Below, in pieces: positions 42,515 to 52,027 of a stretch of 64,000 bases of DNA. The notes below the pieces were generated by a model, which did not search any database, was not told the DNA's origin, and saw only the letters and a list, made by a program, of their open reading frames with translations. Positions within the stretch are counted from its first letter, which is position 1, and every line of letters starts with the position of its first letter. The stretch spans positions 1 through 64,000 of the forward strand of contig QZEE01000011.1 of NCBI GenBank assembly GCA_009917445.1. The letters are read 5' to 3'. Made by a program: the position numbers and the translations under genes. The DNA comes from a bacterium D16-76. GTDB lineage: Bacteria; Bacillota; Clostridia; Oscillospirales; Acutalibacteraceae.

Positions 42515-42633
42515 AAACCCACCGCTTTTTTGGTGGGTTTCGCAAATTTTTAGTCTAAGGGGGCTAGGTGAAAGGGGGAGGCAGCAGGCCCGCCCGCAGC
42601 TTTGTGTCTCGGCTGTGGGCGGGCCTTTGCCCG
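42515..42633 (+). promoter_or_regulatory. Two-hairpin leader upstream of ABC exporter
   Basis: Right at the expected transcript start, AAACCCACC (42515-42523) pairs with GGTGGGTTT (42532-42540). Further on, AGGCCCGCCCGCAG (near 42586) pairs with CTGTGGGCGGGCCT (near 42619-42632) with one mismatch. No open reading frame with a ribosome site lies in the leader. This could be an attenuator or a 5' stabilising structure; the first hairpin could also be the terminator of the upstream remnant. Confidence 0.55.
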
Positions 42634-42675
42634 CGCTTTTCAAACCGGCCCCGCCGCAAGAGAGGAGTGTTTTTT

Positions 42676-43464
42676 GTGATCGAAGTGTCCCATCTGCGCA
42701 AGACCTTCCGGGTAGCCCGCCGGGACCCAGGCTTTAAAAATGCCGTAAAAGCCTTGTTCCGCCGGGAATACGAGGAAATCCACGCCCTGGACGGCATTTC
42801 CTTTTCCATTGGCGAAGGGGAAATGGTAGGCTACATCGGCCCCAACGGTGCGGGCAAAAGCAGCACCATCAAGGTTTTAAGCGGCGTGCTCACCCCGGAC
42901 AGCGGCGTCTGCCGGGTAGACGGCCGTGTGCCGTGGAAAGAGCGCGTGAAGCATGTGGCCCAGATCGGCGTGGTGTTCGGCCAGCGTTCCCAGTTATGGT
43001 GGGATGTGCCGGTAATCGATTCCTTTGAGCTTTTAAAGGATATCTATAAGATCCCCGAGGCGGCCTACCGCAAAAATGTGGACGAGCTTACCCAGCTTTT
43101 GGACCTGTCCCAGCTGCTGCGCACCCCTACCCGCCAGCTGTCCCTGGGGCAGCGCATGCGCTGCGAGATTGCCGCTTCCCTGCTCCACAGCCCCAAGATC
43201 CTGTTTCTGGACGAGCCCACCATTGGCCTGGACGCGGTGTCTAAGCTGGCGGTGCGGGATTTCGTCAAGAAGATCAACCGGGAGCAGAAGACCACCGTGA
43301 TCCTGACCACCCACGACATGCAGGATATTGAGGCCCTGGCCAGCCGGGTCATTTTGATCGGCAAGGGCCGGATACTCCTGGACGGCACCCTGGATGACAT
43401 CCGCCGGGGCGGCGAGCAGATCGACGAAACCATTGCCCACCTGTACAAAAAGTACGACATATGA
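42676..43464 (+). CDS. ABC transporter ATP-binding protein (ABC-2 exporter)
   Basis: 262 residues from GTG 42676, eight bases after GAGAGGAG; the in-frame ATG at 42568 precedes the leader hairpin and is rejected. Walker A YIGPNGAGKSSTIKVLSG, Q-loop with FGQRSQLWWDVPVIDSFELL, signature LSLGQRMRCEIAASLL and Walker B ILFLDEPTIGLDAVS are intact. The FGQRSQLWWD block is typical of ATPases paired with PF06182-type ABC-2 permeases, as two of these follow. Substrate unknown. Confidence 0.93.
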   Translation: MIEVSHLRKTFRVARRDPGFKNAVKALFRREYEEIHALDGISFSIGEGEMVGYIGPNGAGKSSTIKVLSGVLTPDSGVCRVDGRVPWKERVKHVAQIGVVFGQRSQLWWDVPVIDSFELLKDIYKIPEAAYRKNVDELTQLLDLSQLLRTPTRQLSLGQRMRCEIAASLLHSPKILFLDEPTIGLDAVSKLAVRDFVKKINREQKTTVILTTHDMQDIEALASRVILIGKGRILLDGTLDDIRRGGEQIDETIAHLYKKYDI

Positions 43465-43474
43465 GGGCATGCCC

Positions 43475-44281
43475 ATGAAAAAATACTTATCTTTTTTTAA
43501 GCTGCGCTTTGCCATGAGCCTGCAATACCGGGTGGCGGCCCTGGCAGGCGTCGTCTGCCAATTCTTCTGGGGCGCCATGGCCATCCTGGCCTTTTATGCC
43601 TTTTATGAGACCGACCCCGCCTCTTTCCCCATGGACTTCCAAGCTACCGCCACCTATATCTGGCTGCAGCAGGGGCTTCTGGCTATGCTGGCCCTCTATG
43701 GGGGGACGGATGCCAAGGTGTTCGAATCCATCCAGAACGGCAATATCGTCTATGAGCTTTGCCGGCCGGTGAGCATTTACTCCATGTGGTTTGCCAACAA
43801 CCTGGCCAACCGCCTGGCCCGGGCCCTGCTGCGGCTGATCCCCGTGGTGGCGGTGGCTTCCCTGCTGCCTGCGCCCTTTGGCCTTATGGCCCCGCCGGAT
43901 ATAGCTACCGGCCTGCTGTTCATCCTCTCCCTGATGCTGGCGCTGTGGGTAGTGGCGGCTTTCACGCTGGTTGTATATAACGTGACCTTCTTCACCATTT
44001 CCGACCGGGGCGTGCGGCTGGTCTCCGTTTCCCTCAGCGACTTCCTCATGGGCGCTGTTGTGCCCCTGCCCTTCTTCCCAGACGGCTTCCGCCAGTTTGC
44101 CGAGCTGCTGCCCTTCTCCTGCATGGAGAACGTGCCCCTGCGGGTCTACAGCGGGGACCTGGCCGGCCCGGAGATGGTGCGGGCCATTCTTTTGCAGGTG
44201 TTCTGGGCCTTTGCCCTGGTGCTCATTGGCAAGCTGTTAGAGCGCAAAGCCCTGAAACGCGTAGTGGTGCAAGGAGGTTGA
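43475..44281 (+). CDS. ABC-2 family permease, subunit 1
   Basis: 268 residues from the ATG at 43475, seven bases after GAGGG. Six membrane spans are suggested (VAALAGVVCQFFWGAMAILA; LLRLIPVVAVASLLPAPFGL; ATGLLFILSLMLALWVVAAF). Sequence blocks LYGGTDAKVFESIQNGNIVY and ELCRPVSIYSMWFANNLANR match the ABC2_membrane_6 group. It starts ten bases after the ATPase stop and is followed four bases later by the second permease. Confidence 0.9.
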   Translation: MKKYLSFFKLRFAMSLQYRVAALAGVVCQFFWGAMAILAFYAFYETDPASFPMDFQATATYIWLQQGLLAMLALYGGTDAKVFESIQNGNIVYELCRPVSIYSMWFANNLANRLARALLRLIPVVAVASLLPAPFGLMAPPDIATGLLFILSLMLALWVVAAFTLVVYNVTFFTISDRGVRLVSVSLSDFLMGAVVPLPFFPDGFRQFAELLPFSCMENVPLRVYSGDLAGPEMVRAILLQVFWAFALVLIGKLLERKALKRVVVQGG

Positions 44282-44285
44282 CCAT

Positions 44286-45065
44286 ATGCTGAAATTATAC
44301 GGGAAATATTTTTCCATCCATTTGAAAAGCGTGATGCAGTACAAGGCTTCTTTTTTCATCACCATGACCGGCAATTTCCTCACGCAGTTTTCGGTTTTCC
44401 TGGGGCTGCTCTTTATGTTCCAGCGGTTCCATCGTGTGAAGGACTTCTCTTTCCAGGAGGTCATCCTCTGTTACGGTGTTTTGCTTTTAGGGTTCCAAAC
44501 CGCCCAGATGTTTGCCTCCGGCTTCAAGGTTTTTGATTCCATGATCGCCAACGGCCAGTTTGACCGCATCCTCACCCGCCCCCGCAACGAGATCTTCCAG
44601 GTGCTGGCCAGCCGCATCGACTTTGTGCGCCTGGGCGGCATGCTGCAAGGGCTTGTCATGTTTGTTTACGGCATTGCCCAGGCCGGGGTGGATTGGACGG
44701 CCCTGCGCGTCCTTACTTTATGCTTTATGGTGATAGGCGGCGTGGTGGTGTTCTCCTCCATCTTCCTGCTGGACGGCGCTTTCGCTTTCTTTACCCTGGA
44801 GGGCCTGGAGTTTATGAACGTCTTTAGCTATGGCGCTTCCGAGCACGGCAAGTACCCCTTGAGCATTTATGGCAAGGGCATGCTCACCTTCTGCACCTTT
44901 GTGGTGCCTTATGCTTTGTTCCAGTATTATCCCCTGCTGTTCCTTCTGGGCCGCAGCGATAATTTATGGTTTGTGTTTTTGCCGCTGGTTTCCTGCTGGT
45001 TTGTGGTGCCCTGCTGGCTGGTATGGCGCTTAGGCGTGCATAAATATAAATCTACCGGCTCTTAA
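44286..45065 (+). CDS. ABC-2 family permease, subunit 2
   Basis: 259 residues; AGGAGG ends the preceding gene and serves this ATG. Six membrane spans. The blocks FKVFDSMIANGQFDRILTRP and RNEIFQVLASRIDFVRLGGM match the partner permease of PF06182 exporters. Together with the ATPase and subunit 1 it forms a heterodimeric exporter; the transported compound is not evident. A strong terminator follows. Confidence 0.9.
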   Translation: MLKLYGKYFSIHLKSVMQYKASFFITMTGNFLTQFSVFLGLLFMFQRFHRVKDFSFQEVILCYGVLLLGFQTAQMFASGFKVFDSMIANGQFDRILTRPRNEIFQVLASRIDFVRLGGMLQGLVMFVYGIAQAGVDWTALRVLTLCFMVIGGVVVFSSIFLLDGAFAFFTLEGLEFMNVFSYGASEHGKYPLSIYGKGMLTFCTFVVPYALFQYYPLLFLLGRSDNLWFVFLPLVSCWFVVPCWLVWRLGVHKYKSTGS

Positions 45066-45077
45066 AAAAAGAAAAAT

Positions 45078-45120
45078 GGCCCGGGGCTGTGCGTGTGCTT
45101 CCACAGCCCCGGGCCTTTTA
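45078..45120 (+). terminator. Rho-independent terminator of ABC exporter operon
   Basis: GGCCCGGGGCTGTG (45078-45091) pairs with its complement at 45102-45115, followed by TTTTA. It stands between the convergent exporter and mntP genes. Confidence 0.92.
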
Positions 45121-45133
45121 TGTAGGTTCAAGG

Positions 45134-45706
45134 TCACCCCAGGATGCCCAGGTGTTCCAGCAGGATTTTAAGGCCCAGCAAAATCAGGATGCAGCCCCCA
45201 AAAAGCTCGGCCTTGCTTTTGTACCGGCTGCCGAAAAGGCTGCCCACCTTCACCCCCACGGCGGACAGGGCAAAGGTCGTCACGCCGATAAAGACTACGG
45301 CCGGCAAAATATCCACGCTTAAAAAGGCAAAGCTTACCCCCACGGCCAAAGCGTCGATGCTGGTAGCCAGCGCCAGCACCACCATAGCTTTGGGGGCCAA
45401 AGAGGCGTCGCCCGGCTCTTCCTCTTTGGAAAGCGCTTCCTTTACCATATTGCCGCCAATGGCCGCCAGCAGCAGGAACGCCAGCCAGTGGTCTACAGCC
45501 TCGATCGCCGCGGAAAACTGCACCCCGATCAAGTACCCCGCCAGGGGCATAAGCGCCTGGAACCCGCCGAACCACAGGCCCACCAGGGCCATGGCCCTGG
45601 GCTTTGCCTCCCGCATGGCCAGGCCCTTGCAGATGGACACCGCAAAGGCATCCATGGAAAGCCCCACCGCCAGTATGAACAATTCCACAAACCCCACATA
45701 AACCAT
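45134..45706 (-). CDS. mntP: Manganese efflux pump MntP
   Basis: 190 residues from the ATG at 45706 after AAAGGATGG. Six spans with the twin family motifs FILAVGLSMDAFAVSICKGL and VLALATSIDALAVGVSFAFL, whose aspartates bind Mn2+, plus GLWFGGFQALMPLAGYLIGV. It exports excess manganese. A yybP-ykoY riboswitch lies in its leader, the usual arrangement for Mn2+-induced mntP. Confidence 0.96.
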   Translation of the reverse strand: MVYVGFVELFILAVGLSMDAFAVSICKGLAMREAKPRAMALVGLWFGGFQALMPLAGYLIGVQFSAAIEAVDHWLAFLLLAAIGGNMVKEALSKEEEPGDASLAPKAMVVLALATSIDALAVGVSFAFLSVDILPAVVFIGVTTFALSAVGVKVGSLFGSRYKSKAELFGGCILILLGLKILLEHLGILG

Positions 45707-45764
45707 CCTTTCTTTTGCCGGGGGATGAAAAAAGGCCCACAGAAAGCAAGCCCCCAAAAAGGGG

Positions 45765-45862
45765 CCGCTTTCTATGAGTCTCGTTTTTTCAGGCAGAACC
45801 AGGCCGCACCCGGCCATTGTGTTGACGCTGCCGCGCGGGTAGCCGCGCAAACTACTCCCCCA
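45765..45862 (-). promoter_or_regulatory. yybP-ykoY manganese riboswitch
   Basis: On the minus strand the leader has GGGGGAGTAG (45861-45852), then GTCAACAC near 45814 and CGAGACTC (45783-45776), the conserved pieces of the yybP-ykoY aptamer. Just after it a hairpin with G/C-rich arms (GGCCCC...GGGCC) and TTTTTT near 45730-45770 fits an expression platform acting at termination. Mn2+ binding would allow mntP transcription. Confidence 0.85.
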
Positions 45863-45881
45863 TACCTGCTCTATTATATAT

Positions 45882-45910
45882 AGTATAGCGGAAACTTATG
45901 CCAGCGTCAA
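45882..45910 (-). promoter_or_regulatory. mntP promoter
   Basis: TTGACG (45910-45905) and TATACT (45887-45882) with a 17-base spacer on the minus strand, 20 bases upstream of the aptamer. Confidence 0.85.
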
Positions 45911-45925
45911 GGGGGCGGGGCATAA

Positions 45926-45985
45926 GGTGGTCTTGGGGCGCCGCCCCAAACCCCGCCAAAGGGCCGCGGGCCCTCTGGACTCCCT
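45926..45985 (+). repeat. Dispersed intergenic repeat C, copy 1
   Basis: GGTCTTGGGGCG-CCGCCCCAAACCCCGC is a hairpin followed by a second GGGCC-rich hairpin and CTCTGGACTCCC. A related element in the same orientation lies at 56356-56410. Both sit beside the 3' ends of minus-strand genes. Confidence 0.55.
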
Positions 45986-45996
45986 TCCGGTGGGGG

Positions 45997-48270
45997 TTAG
46001 CGCAGGTGCCACACGTCTTCGTTGTATTGGGCGATGGAACGGTCTGAGGAGAAGAAGCCGGCTTTGGCGATGTTTGTTAACATCATTTTGGCCCAGGCGT
46101 CCCGGTCTTCATACTGTGAGAGAAGCAGCTCTTTGGCCGCGATATATTCTTTTACGTCCAGCAGGGCCATGAACCAGTCTTTGCGGGTCATGTCTTTGTA
46201 CAGCCGGCCCAGGTTTTCCGGGTCGCCCAGGCGCATAAGGGTGGGGCTGATGATGAAGTCCAGCAGCTCGGCGATTTCCGGGTCTTTGGGGTAGTAATCT
46301 TTTGTGGTGTAGCGGCCCGGGCCCTCTATATACAGCTTGATGACCTCTTCACTGGACTTGCCGAATATGCAGATATTTTCCTTGCCCACCAGGTCCGCAA
46401 TCTCCACGTTGGCCCCGTCCAGGGTGCCCAGGGTCACCGCGCCGTTTAACATGAACTTCATGTTGCCCGTGCCGCTGGCTTCCTTCGACGCCAGCGAGAT
46501 CTGCTCGGAAATGTCGCAGGCCGGTATGAGCTTTTCGGCCCAGGTCACGTTGTAGTTTTCTACCATGACCACCTTCAGCCAGGGGCTTACGTCCGGATCG
46601 TGGGCAATCAGGTCCTGCAGGGTCAAAATCAGGTGGATAATGTCCTTGGCAATGATATACGCCGGCGCGGCCTTGGCCCCAAACAGCAGGGTCAAGGGGC
46701 GCTTGGGCAAAAAGCCCGCCTTAATCTGCTTATACTTCCAGATGATATACAGGGCGTTCATCTGCTGGCGCTTGTACTCGTGCAGCCGCTTTACCTGGAT
46801 ATCGAACACCGCGTTTTCGTCCAGCTCTACGCCGCTTTTTTCCTTTAGGTACCGGCACAGCTCCCGCTTGTTCTCCTGTTTGATTTCCAGCAGCTTCTGC
46901 AAAACCTCCCGGTCGTCTTGGAACCCCAGCAGCTTTTCCAGCTCGTCGGCGTTCTTTTTCCAGCCGCCGCCGATTTTCTCCGTCAAGAAGCCGGAAAGCA
47001 GGGGGTTGCAGTGCATCAGCCAGCGCCGGAAGGTGACGCCGTTTGTCTTGTTGTTGAACTTCTCCGGGTACACCTCGGCAAAGTGCTTAAGCTCCGCCCC
47101 CTGCAGGATCTCTGTGTGCAGCGCCGCCACGCCGTTTACCGAGAAGCCGTAGTGGATATCCATATTGGCCATGTGCACCAGGCCCTGGTTGTCGATGATC
47201 CACAGCTTTTCGTTGTGGGGGAACCTCTCCTTTACCCGCCTGTCCAACTCCCGTATGATGTTCAAAAGCCCGGGCACGGCTTCCTCTAAATAGTCTATGG
47301 GCCACTTTTCCAGGGCTTCCGCCAGGATGGTGTGGTTGGTGTACGCGCAGGTCTGGGATACAATGGAGATGGCCTCGTCCATAGAGACGCCCTGGTTTTG
47401 CATAAGGCGTATCAGCTCGGGTATGATCATGGACGGGTGGGTGTCGTTGATCTGGATCACCGCGTGCTTGTGTAGGTCCCGGATGGAGTAGCCCTTCCCG
47501 GCCAGGTCCTTTAAAATCAGCTGGGCACCGGCGCTTACCATAAAGTATTGCTGGTATACGCGCAGCAGCCGGCCCGCCCGGTCGCTGTCGTCCGGGTACA
47601 GGAACAGGGTCAGGTTGCGGGAAATGTCGTGCTTGTCAAAGTTGATGTCGTTTTTCACGATGGATTCGTCCGCTGTTTCCATGTCAAACAGGTGCAGGCA
47701 GTTTACGCCGTTTTCGTACCCGGCCACCTGGATGTCATACATGACAGCCTGCAGCTCCCCCCGGGGGAAGGGCACCCAGAACCGGGTGTCTGTCTTTTTG
47801 GCCCAGCAGGTGGGGGAAAGCCAGTAGTCCGGCTTTTCCCACTGCTTGTGGTCCCAAAATTCCTGCCGGAACAGGCCAAAGTGGTAAAGCAGCCCCACGC
47901 CGTCGGCAGGCAGGCCCAGGGTCGCGGCAGAGTCCAGGTAGCAGGCGGCCAGCCGGCCCAGGCCCCCGTTGCCCAGGGACGGCTCCGGCTCAATGCCCTC
48001 AATGGCGGAAAGGCTTTTGCCTGCGGCGGCCAGGGTCTTGCGTACCTCGTCGTACAGCCCTAGGTTGATCAGGTTGTTGGAAAGCAGCTTGCCGATTAAG
48101 AATTCGGCGGAAACATAGTAGAGCTTCCGGTCCCCCTGTATCCGGGGGGTGGCCGCCAGGCGCTCCTGCACCATAGCGGTCAAAGCGTAGTAGATTTCCT
48201 CATCCCCTGCCTGGTACAAGGGTTTGTTCCCAATACGGTTTTCCAGCTCGATTTGTATGCTCATGGTCAC
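45997..48270 (-). CDS. glgP: Glycogen/alpha-glucan phosphorylase
   Basis: 757 residues. Family blocks: [60 protein letters not shown], and the pyridoxal-phosphate lysine region [20 protein letters not shown]. It releases glucose-1-phosphate from alpha-1,4-glucans. The shorter length than the 800-plus residue enzymes is common in Clostridia. Its ATG overlaps the malQ stop (four bases), so the two form one glucan-degrading operon. Confidence 0.96.
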   Translation of the reverse strand: MTMSIQIELENRIGNKPLYQAGDEEIYYALTAMVQERLAATPRIQGDRKLYYVSAEFLIGKLLSNNLINLGLYDEVRKTLAAAGKSLSAIEGIEPEPSLGNGGLGRLAACYLDSAATLGLPADGVGLLYHFGLFRQEFWDHKQWEKPDYWLSPTCWAKKTDTRFWVPFPRGELQAVMYDIQVAGYENGVNCLHLFDMETADESIVKNDINFDKHDISRNLTLFLYPDDSDRAGRLLRVYQQYFMVSAGAQLILKDLAGKGYSIRDLHKHAVIQINDTHPSMIIPELIRLMQNQGVSMDEAISIVSQTCAYTNHTILAEALEKWPIDYLEEAVPGLLNIIRELDRRVKERFPHNEKLWIIDNQGLVHMANMDIHYGFSVNGVAALHTEILQGAELKHFAEVYPEKFNNKTNGVTFRRWLMHCNPLLSGFLTEKIGGGWKKNADELEKLLGFQDDREVLQKLLEIKQENKRELCRYLKEKSGVELDENAVFDIQVKRLHEYKRQQMNALYIIWKYKQIKAGFLPKRPLTLLFGAKAAPAYIIAKDIIHLILTLQDLIAHDPDVSPWLKVVMVENYNVTWAEKLIPACDISEQISLASKEASGTGNMKFMLNGAVTLGTLDGANVEIADLVGKENICIFGKSSEEVIKLYIEGPGRYTTKDYYPKDPEIAELLDFIISPTLMRLGDPENLGRLYKDMTRKDWFMALLDVKEYIAAKELLLSQYEDRDAWAKMMLTNIAKAGFFSSDRSIAQYNEDVWHLR

Positions 48271-49853
48271 GCAACATCCTTTCCTTCACCTTTTTTGGCT
48301 TTCTTTTTTCCTTTCCCCTTTGCCTTGGGCTTTTCCTCTTCGGGCAGGGCCAGCCCCCGGGCCCGGCCGGACAGGTCCGTCATGCGGGCGATCTTCCGGG
48401 CCAGCTCCTTGGTGCAGGCCCCGGGCAGCATGCGCCAGCTCCAATTGTCCGAATTCACCGTAGACGGCGTGTTGATGCGCGCCTTTGCCCCCAGGTCCAG
48501 GTAGTCGGCCATGGGGATCACCGCCAGGTCGGCCACGCTGTTCAGGGCGGTGCGGATCATCCCATAGGTGCCCTGGGTGTCGTCCTCTAAGCCCATGTAT
48601 TCCAGGGCCACGGCTACGTCCGCGGGGGGCGCGGTGGTAAACCAGCTGCGGGTGGAGTCGTTATCGTGGGTGCCGGTGTATACCACGCAATGGCTTTGGT
48701 AGTTGTGGGGCATGTAGTCGCTTTCTTCCCGGGAATCAAAGGCAAACTGCAGCACCTTCATGCCCGGGAACCCGCTGCGCTTTAACAGCCGCTTCACAGC
48801 CGGGGTCAAGTAGCCCAGATCCTCGGCAATAATGGCCGCCCCAGGCACCGCCTTGTTGATGGCGTCCACAAACTTCATGCCCGGGCCCTTGCGCCAGCGG
48901 CCGTTGCGGGCGGTCTCGTCGCCGTAGGGGATGGCATAATAGCTTTCCAGACCCCTAAAGTGGTCGATGCGCAGCACGTCAAACATAGTCAAGTTGGCCT
49001 TGACGCGCTCTACCCACCAGGCAAAGCCGTCCTCCTCCATGTCGTCCCAGCGGTACAGGGGGTTGCCCCACAGCTGGCCGTCGGCCGAGAAGGCATCGGG
49101 CGGGCACCCGGCCACCTCGGTGGGGGTGTTGTTCTCGTCCAGCTGGAAGAGCCAGGGGTGTGCCCATACGTCCGAGCTGTCGCCGGACACGTAAATGGGC
49201 GCGTCGCCTATAATGAGTATGCCCTTTTTGTTGGCGTATTTCTTGATATCCTTCCACTGTTCAAAGAAAAGGTACTGGGTGAACACGTGATATTCCATTT
49301 CCTTCTGGCATTTCTTGGTCCATTCCTTTAAAGCAGCCGGGCGGCGCAGCTTGATGTCTTCCTCCCACTCGTACCAGGGGCGGCCGCCGTGCAGGTTTTT
49401 CAGGGCCATAAACAGGGCGTAGTCTTCTACCCACGCCGCGTTCTTTTTCCGGAACCGGGAAAGGGCCTTTGGCTTTTTGAAGTTTTCAAAGGCTTTCTGC
49501 AGCACCTGGGCCCGCTCTTTCTGCAGGGCTTCATAGTCGGCTTTTTCCGGGTCCTTGCCCCAGTTGGCCCGCTTGCATCGTTTTTCTTTTAAAAGGCCGT
49601 CCCGGCACAGCAGGTCCAAGTCGATATAAAGGGGCTCGCCTGCAAAGGCCGAGTAGCTTTGGTAAGGGCTGTTGCCAAAGCTGATGGGGCCCAGGGGCAG
49701 TACCTGCCAGCAGCGCTGGTGGGCGGCGGCCAGGAAGTCCACCCACTCCCGGGCGGCCTTGCCAAAACTGCCGATGCCATATTGGGAAGGCAGGCTGCTT
49801 ACAGGCATAAGGATGCCCGCGCTGCGTGTCATCCAGTTCGATTGATTCGCCAT
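48267..49853 (-). CDS. malQ: 4-alpha-glucanotransferase
   Basis: 528 residues. GH77 blocks are clear: [60 protein letters not shown] (nucleophile-region aspartate), [19 protein letters not shown] and [13 protein letters not shown]. It transfers maltodextrin segments, preparing substrate for glgP. The C-terminus carries an unusual Lys/Gly/Glu-rich tail of about 24 residues ([20 protein letters not shown]). It heads the operon; promoter at 49910-49939. Confidence 0.96.
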   Translation of the reverse strand: MANQSNWMTRSAGILMPVSSLPSQYGIGSFGKAAREWVDFLAAAHQRCWQVLPLGPISFGNSPYQSYSAFAGEPLYIDLDLLCRDGLLKEKRCKRANWGKDPEKADYEALQKERAQVLQKAFENFKKPKALSRFRKKNAAWVEDYALFMALKNLHGGRPWYEWEEDIKLRRPAALKEWTKKCQKEMEYHVFTQYLFFEQWKDIKKYANKKGILIIGDAPIYVSGDSSDVWAHPWLFQLDENNTPTEVAGCPPDAFSADGQLWGNPLYRWDDMEEDGFAWWVERVKANLTMFDVLRIDHFRGLESYYAIPYGDETARNGRWRKGPGMKFVDAINKAVPGAAIIAEDLGYLTPAVKRLLKRSGFPGMKVLQFAFDSREESDYMPHNYQSHCVVYTGTHDNDSTRSWFTTAPPADVAVALEYMGLEDDTQGTYGMIRTALNSVADLAVIPMADYLDLGAKARINTPSTVNSDNWSWRMLPGACTKELARKIARMTDLSGRARGLALPEEEKPKAKGKGKKKAKKGEGKDVA

Positions 49854-49877
49854 AGGCTTTTGACCTTCTTTCCGTGG

Positions 49878-49939
49878 TACCCTTAAGGGTAGGGCACATA
49901 ATATATCCTAGTATACCACAGATGGGCTGGCCTTCGCAA
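49878..49939 (-). promoter_or_regulatory. malQ-glgP promoter with adjacent palindrome
   Basis: TTGCGA (49939-49934) and TATACT (49915-49910), 18-base spacer, minus strand. Downstream of the start point lies TACCCTTAAGGGTA (49878-49891), a perfect 14-bp palindrome that could be a repressor site. Confidence 0.7.
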
Positions 49940-50199
49940 GAAAAATTTGGAAGAATCCCCATAATCTTTTGCCCTGGGTTGGGGCTTGTTTATCAGTTTT
50001 GTCTACAAACCCGGCGTGCGGCCGGCGGGGGTGCGGGCAGCCTATGGCGGGGCCGGGGGAAAGCCCCCGGCGGCAGGCTTGCGCGCGGCATCTGGGCGGG
50101 CAGGCGGGGCGGCGCCCCACAAAAACCTTGGGAAATGGGGCGCCACCTTGGTTTGGGCACTTGGCAAGGCCTGCCAGATGTGGTATATTATTTCTGATA

Positions 50200-50296
50200 G
50201 AAATAATAGGAAAAGACAGCCGTGTATTCCCCCGCCCTGCGGGCGGGGGAATACACCCACTTTCCTACTATTGCGTACAGAGGTAATGGTTATAAA
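50200..50296 (+). repeat. Dispersed structured repeat A, copy 2
   Basis: Second copy of the element at 12008-12100. Its central hairpin is nearly perfect: GTGTATTCCCCCGCC (50221 onward) pairs with its complement ending near 50256, and the outer arms AATAGGAAAA and TTTCCTACTATT also pair. The rest of the 49940-50199 gap is GC-rich with inverted repeats and no supported gene. Confidence 0.8.
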
Positions 50297-50325
50297 AGAA
50301 TTCAAAAATGAAGGAGTTATGGATT

Positions 50326-51708
50326 ATGGAAAAGAGAGAGACGTTTTCCTCCCGGCTGGGCTTTGTGCTCATTTCGGCAGGGTGCGCCATTGGGCTGGGC
50401 AATGTGTGGCGGTTCCCGTACATTACGGGCAAATACGGCGGCGGGGCCTTTGTGCTGCTGTACCTGGTGTTTTTGGTCATACTGGGCCTGCCGGTCATGG
50501 TCATGGAGCTTTCCGTGGGCCGGGGCAGCCAGCGCAGCATTGCCATGTCCTTCCAAAAGCTGGAGCCCAAAGGCACCCGGTGGCACTGGTTCAGCTATGT
50601 GGGGCTGGTGGGCAACTATTTGCTGATGATGTTTTATACCGTCATAGCCGGATGGCTGCTGCACTATTTTGTACGCATGCTCAAGGGGGACTTTATGGGC
50701 CTGGACGCCCAGGGCGTAGCCGGGGAGTTTACGGCCCTGATGGGCAAGCCAGGGGTCATGGCGGCTTATATGGCTGTGGTGGTGTGCATTGGCATGGTGG
50801 TGTGCCTGCAGGGCCTGCGCAACGGCGTAGAGCGGGTAAACAAAGTCATGATGGTCTGCCTGCTGGCCCTGATGCTGGTGCTGGCCGTCAACTCGGTCTT
50901 GCTGGAAGGCGCGGGGGACGGCCTGCGGTTTTACCTGCAGCCCAATTTCCACAACCTGGTCTACGACGCCCAGGGCAACTGGATCTTAGGGGAGGCCGTG
51001 TTTGCCGCCATGGGCCAGGCGTTCTTCACCTTGTCCATAGGCATTGGCTCCATTGCGATTTTTGGCAGCTATATCGGCAAAGAGCACCGCTTGACTGGGG
51101 AAGCCCTGCGCATAAGCCTGCTGGACACCTGCGTGGCTTTTACAGCTGGGCTCATCATCTTCCCCGCCTGCTCGTCCTTCAACGTCCCTACAGGCGAGGG
51201 GCCCTCGCTGGTGTTTATCACCCTGCCCAACATTTTTAACCATATGCCCCTGGGGCGCCTGTGGGGCGGGGCGTTCTTCCTGTTTTTGTCCTTTGCGGCC
51301 CTGTCTACGGTAATCGCGGTTTTCGAAAATATCATCTCCTTTACCATGGACCGGTGGGGCATGGCCCGGAAAGACGCCGTGCTCATCAACTTTATAGGCG
51401 TGCTGGTCTTGTCTATGCCCTGCGTGCTGGGGTTCAATATATGGTCGGGCTTCTCGGTTATGGGTATGGATATATCCGGCATAGAAGACTTTCTGGTGTC
51501 CCAAAACCTGCTGCCGTTGGGGTCTTTGGTCTATGTGCTGTTCTGCACCACCCGCAAGGGCTGGGGGTGGGAAAACTTCCTTCAAGAAGCCAACGAGGGC
51601 AAGGGGCTGCGGTTCCCGCGGGCCATGGGCTTTTATGTCAAGTATGTCCTGCCGGTAATCGTGCTGTTCATCTTTGTGATGGGGTATTGGAATCAATTCG
51701 GCCGGTAA
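50326..51708 (+). CDS. Neurotransmitter:sodium symporter (NSS) family transporter
   Basis: 460 residues from the ATG at 50326, nine bases after AAGGAG. Family motifs: FVLISAGCAIGLGNVWRFPY (sodium and substrate site in TM1), PVMVMELSVGRGSQRSIAMS, and about 11-12 membrane spans. The bacterial members (LeuT, TnaT, MhsT) import amino acids with sodium. The substrate cannot be assigned. Confidence 0.95.
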   Translation: MEKRETFSSRLGFVLISAGCAIGLGNVWRFPYITGKYGGGAFVLLYLVFLVILGLPVMVMELSVGRGSQRSIAMSFQKLEPKGTRWHWFSYVGLVGNYLLMMFYTVIAGWLLHYFVRMLKGDFMGLDAQGVAGEFTALMGKPGVMAAYMAVVVCIGMVVCLQGLRNGVERVNKVMMVCLLALMLVLAVNSVLLEGAGDGLRFYLQPNFHNLVYDAQGNWILGEAVFAAMGQAFFTLSIGIGSIAIFGSYIGKEHRLTGEALRISLLDTCVAFTAGLIIFPACSSFNVPTGEGPSLVFITLPNIFNHMPLGRLWGGAFFLFLSFAALSTVIAVFENIISFTMDRWGMARKDAVLINFIGVLVLSMPCVLGFNIWSGFSVMGMDISGIEDFLVSQNLLPLGSLVYVLFCTTRKGWGWENFLQEANEGKGLRFPRAMGFYVKYVLPVIVLFIFVMGYWNQFGR

Positions 51709-51777
51709 AAAGATTTTGGGAAATGCCGGCTATTTTGTGTAAAGAGCCCTGAGGAAACTGGCTATATTAAAAGCCAA

Positions 51778-51870
51778 AAGTTTCGTCCACCTTTTCAAAG
51801 TGTGGGCAAACGCTGCGCGTTAGCGTTGCTTCGGGGTCTTTAGGTGCAAAGCCCCTAAACCGCCGGAGGC
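51778..51870 (+). repeat. Dispersed intergenic repeat B, copy 1
   Basis: AAGTTTCGTCCACCTTTTCA opens the element, and GCAAAGCCCCTAAACCGCCG followed by GAGGC closes it. The same ends recur in reverse orientation at 60643-60708. This copy has about 25 extra bases in the middle (GCAAACGCTGCGCGTTAGCG). It occupies most of the 318-base gap before prfC. Confidence 0.8.
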
Positions 51871-51878
51871 CCTGGCCC

Positions 51879-51907
51879 TTGCAAGTTTTGACGCTATGTG
51901 CTATACT
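51879..51907 (+). promoter_or_regulatory. prfC promoter
   Basis: TTGCAA (51879-51884) and TATACT (51902-51907) with a 17-base spacer, about 120 bases upstream of prfC and directly after repeat B. Confidence 0.75.
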
Positions 51908-52027
51908 CTAGGCTGGATAATTTGGGGATTGCCCCGCTAAAAAACAGGAAAGAAGGAACTACCGTGAAGCATTGAGCGCAGAAAGCCCTGCCCACACCCA
52001 ACCCACATCAAAAAAGGAGGGCTTTTC

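Noticed and set aside
51951-52027. Mini-frame GTG AAG CAT TGA before prfC as a leader peptide
   Set aside because: Only three codons and no regulatory codon run; insufficient to claim attenuation.
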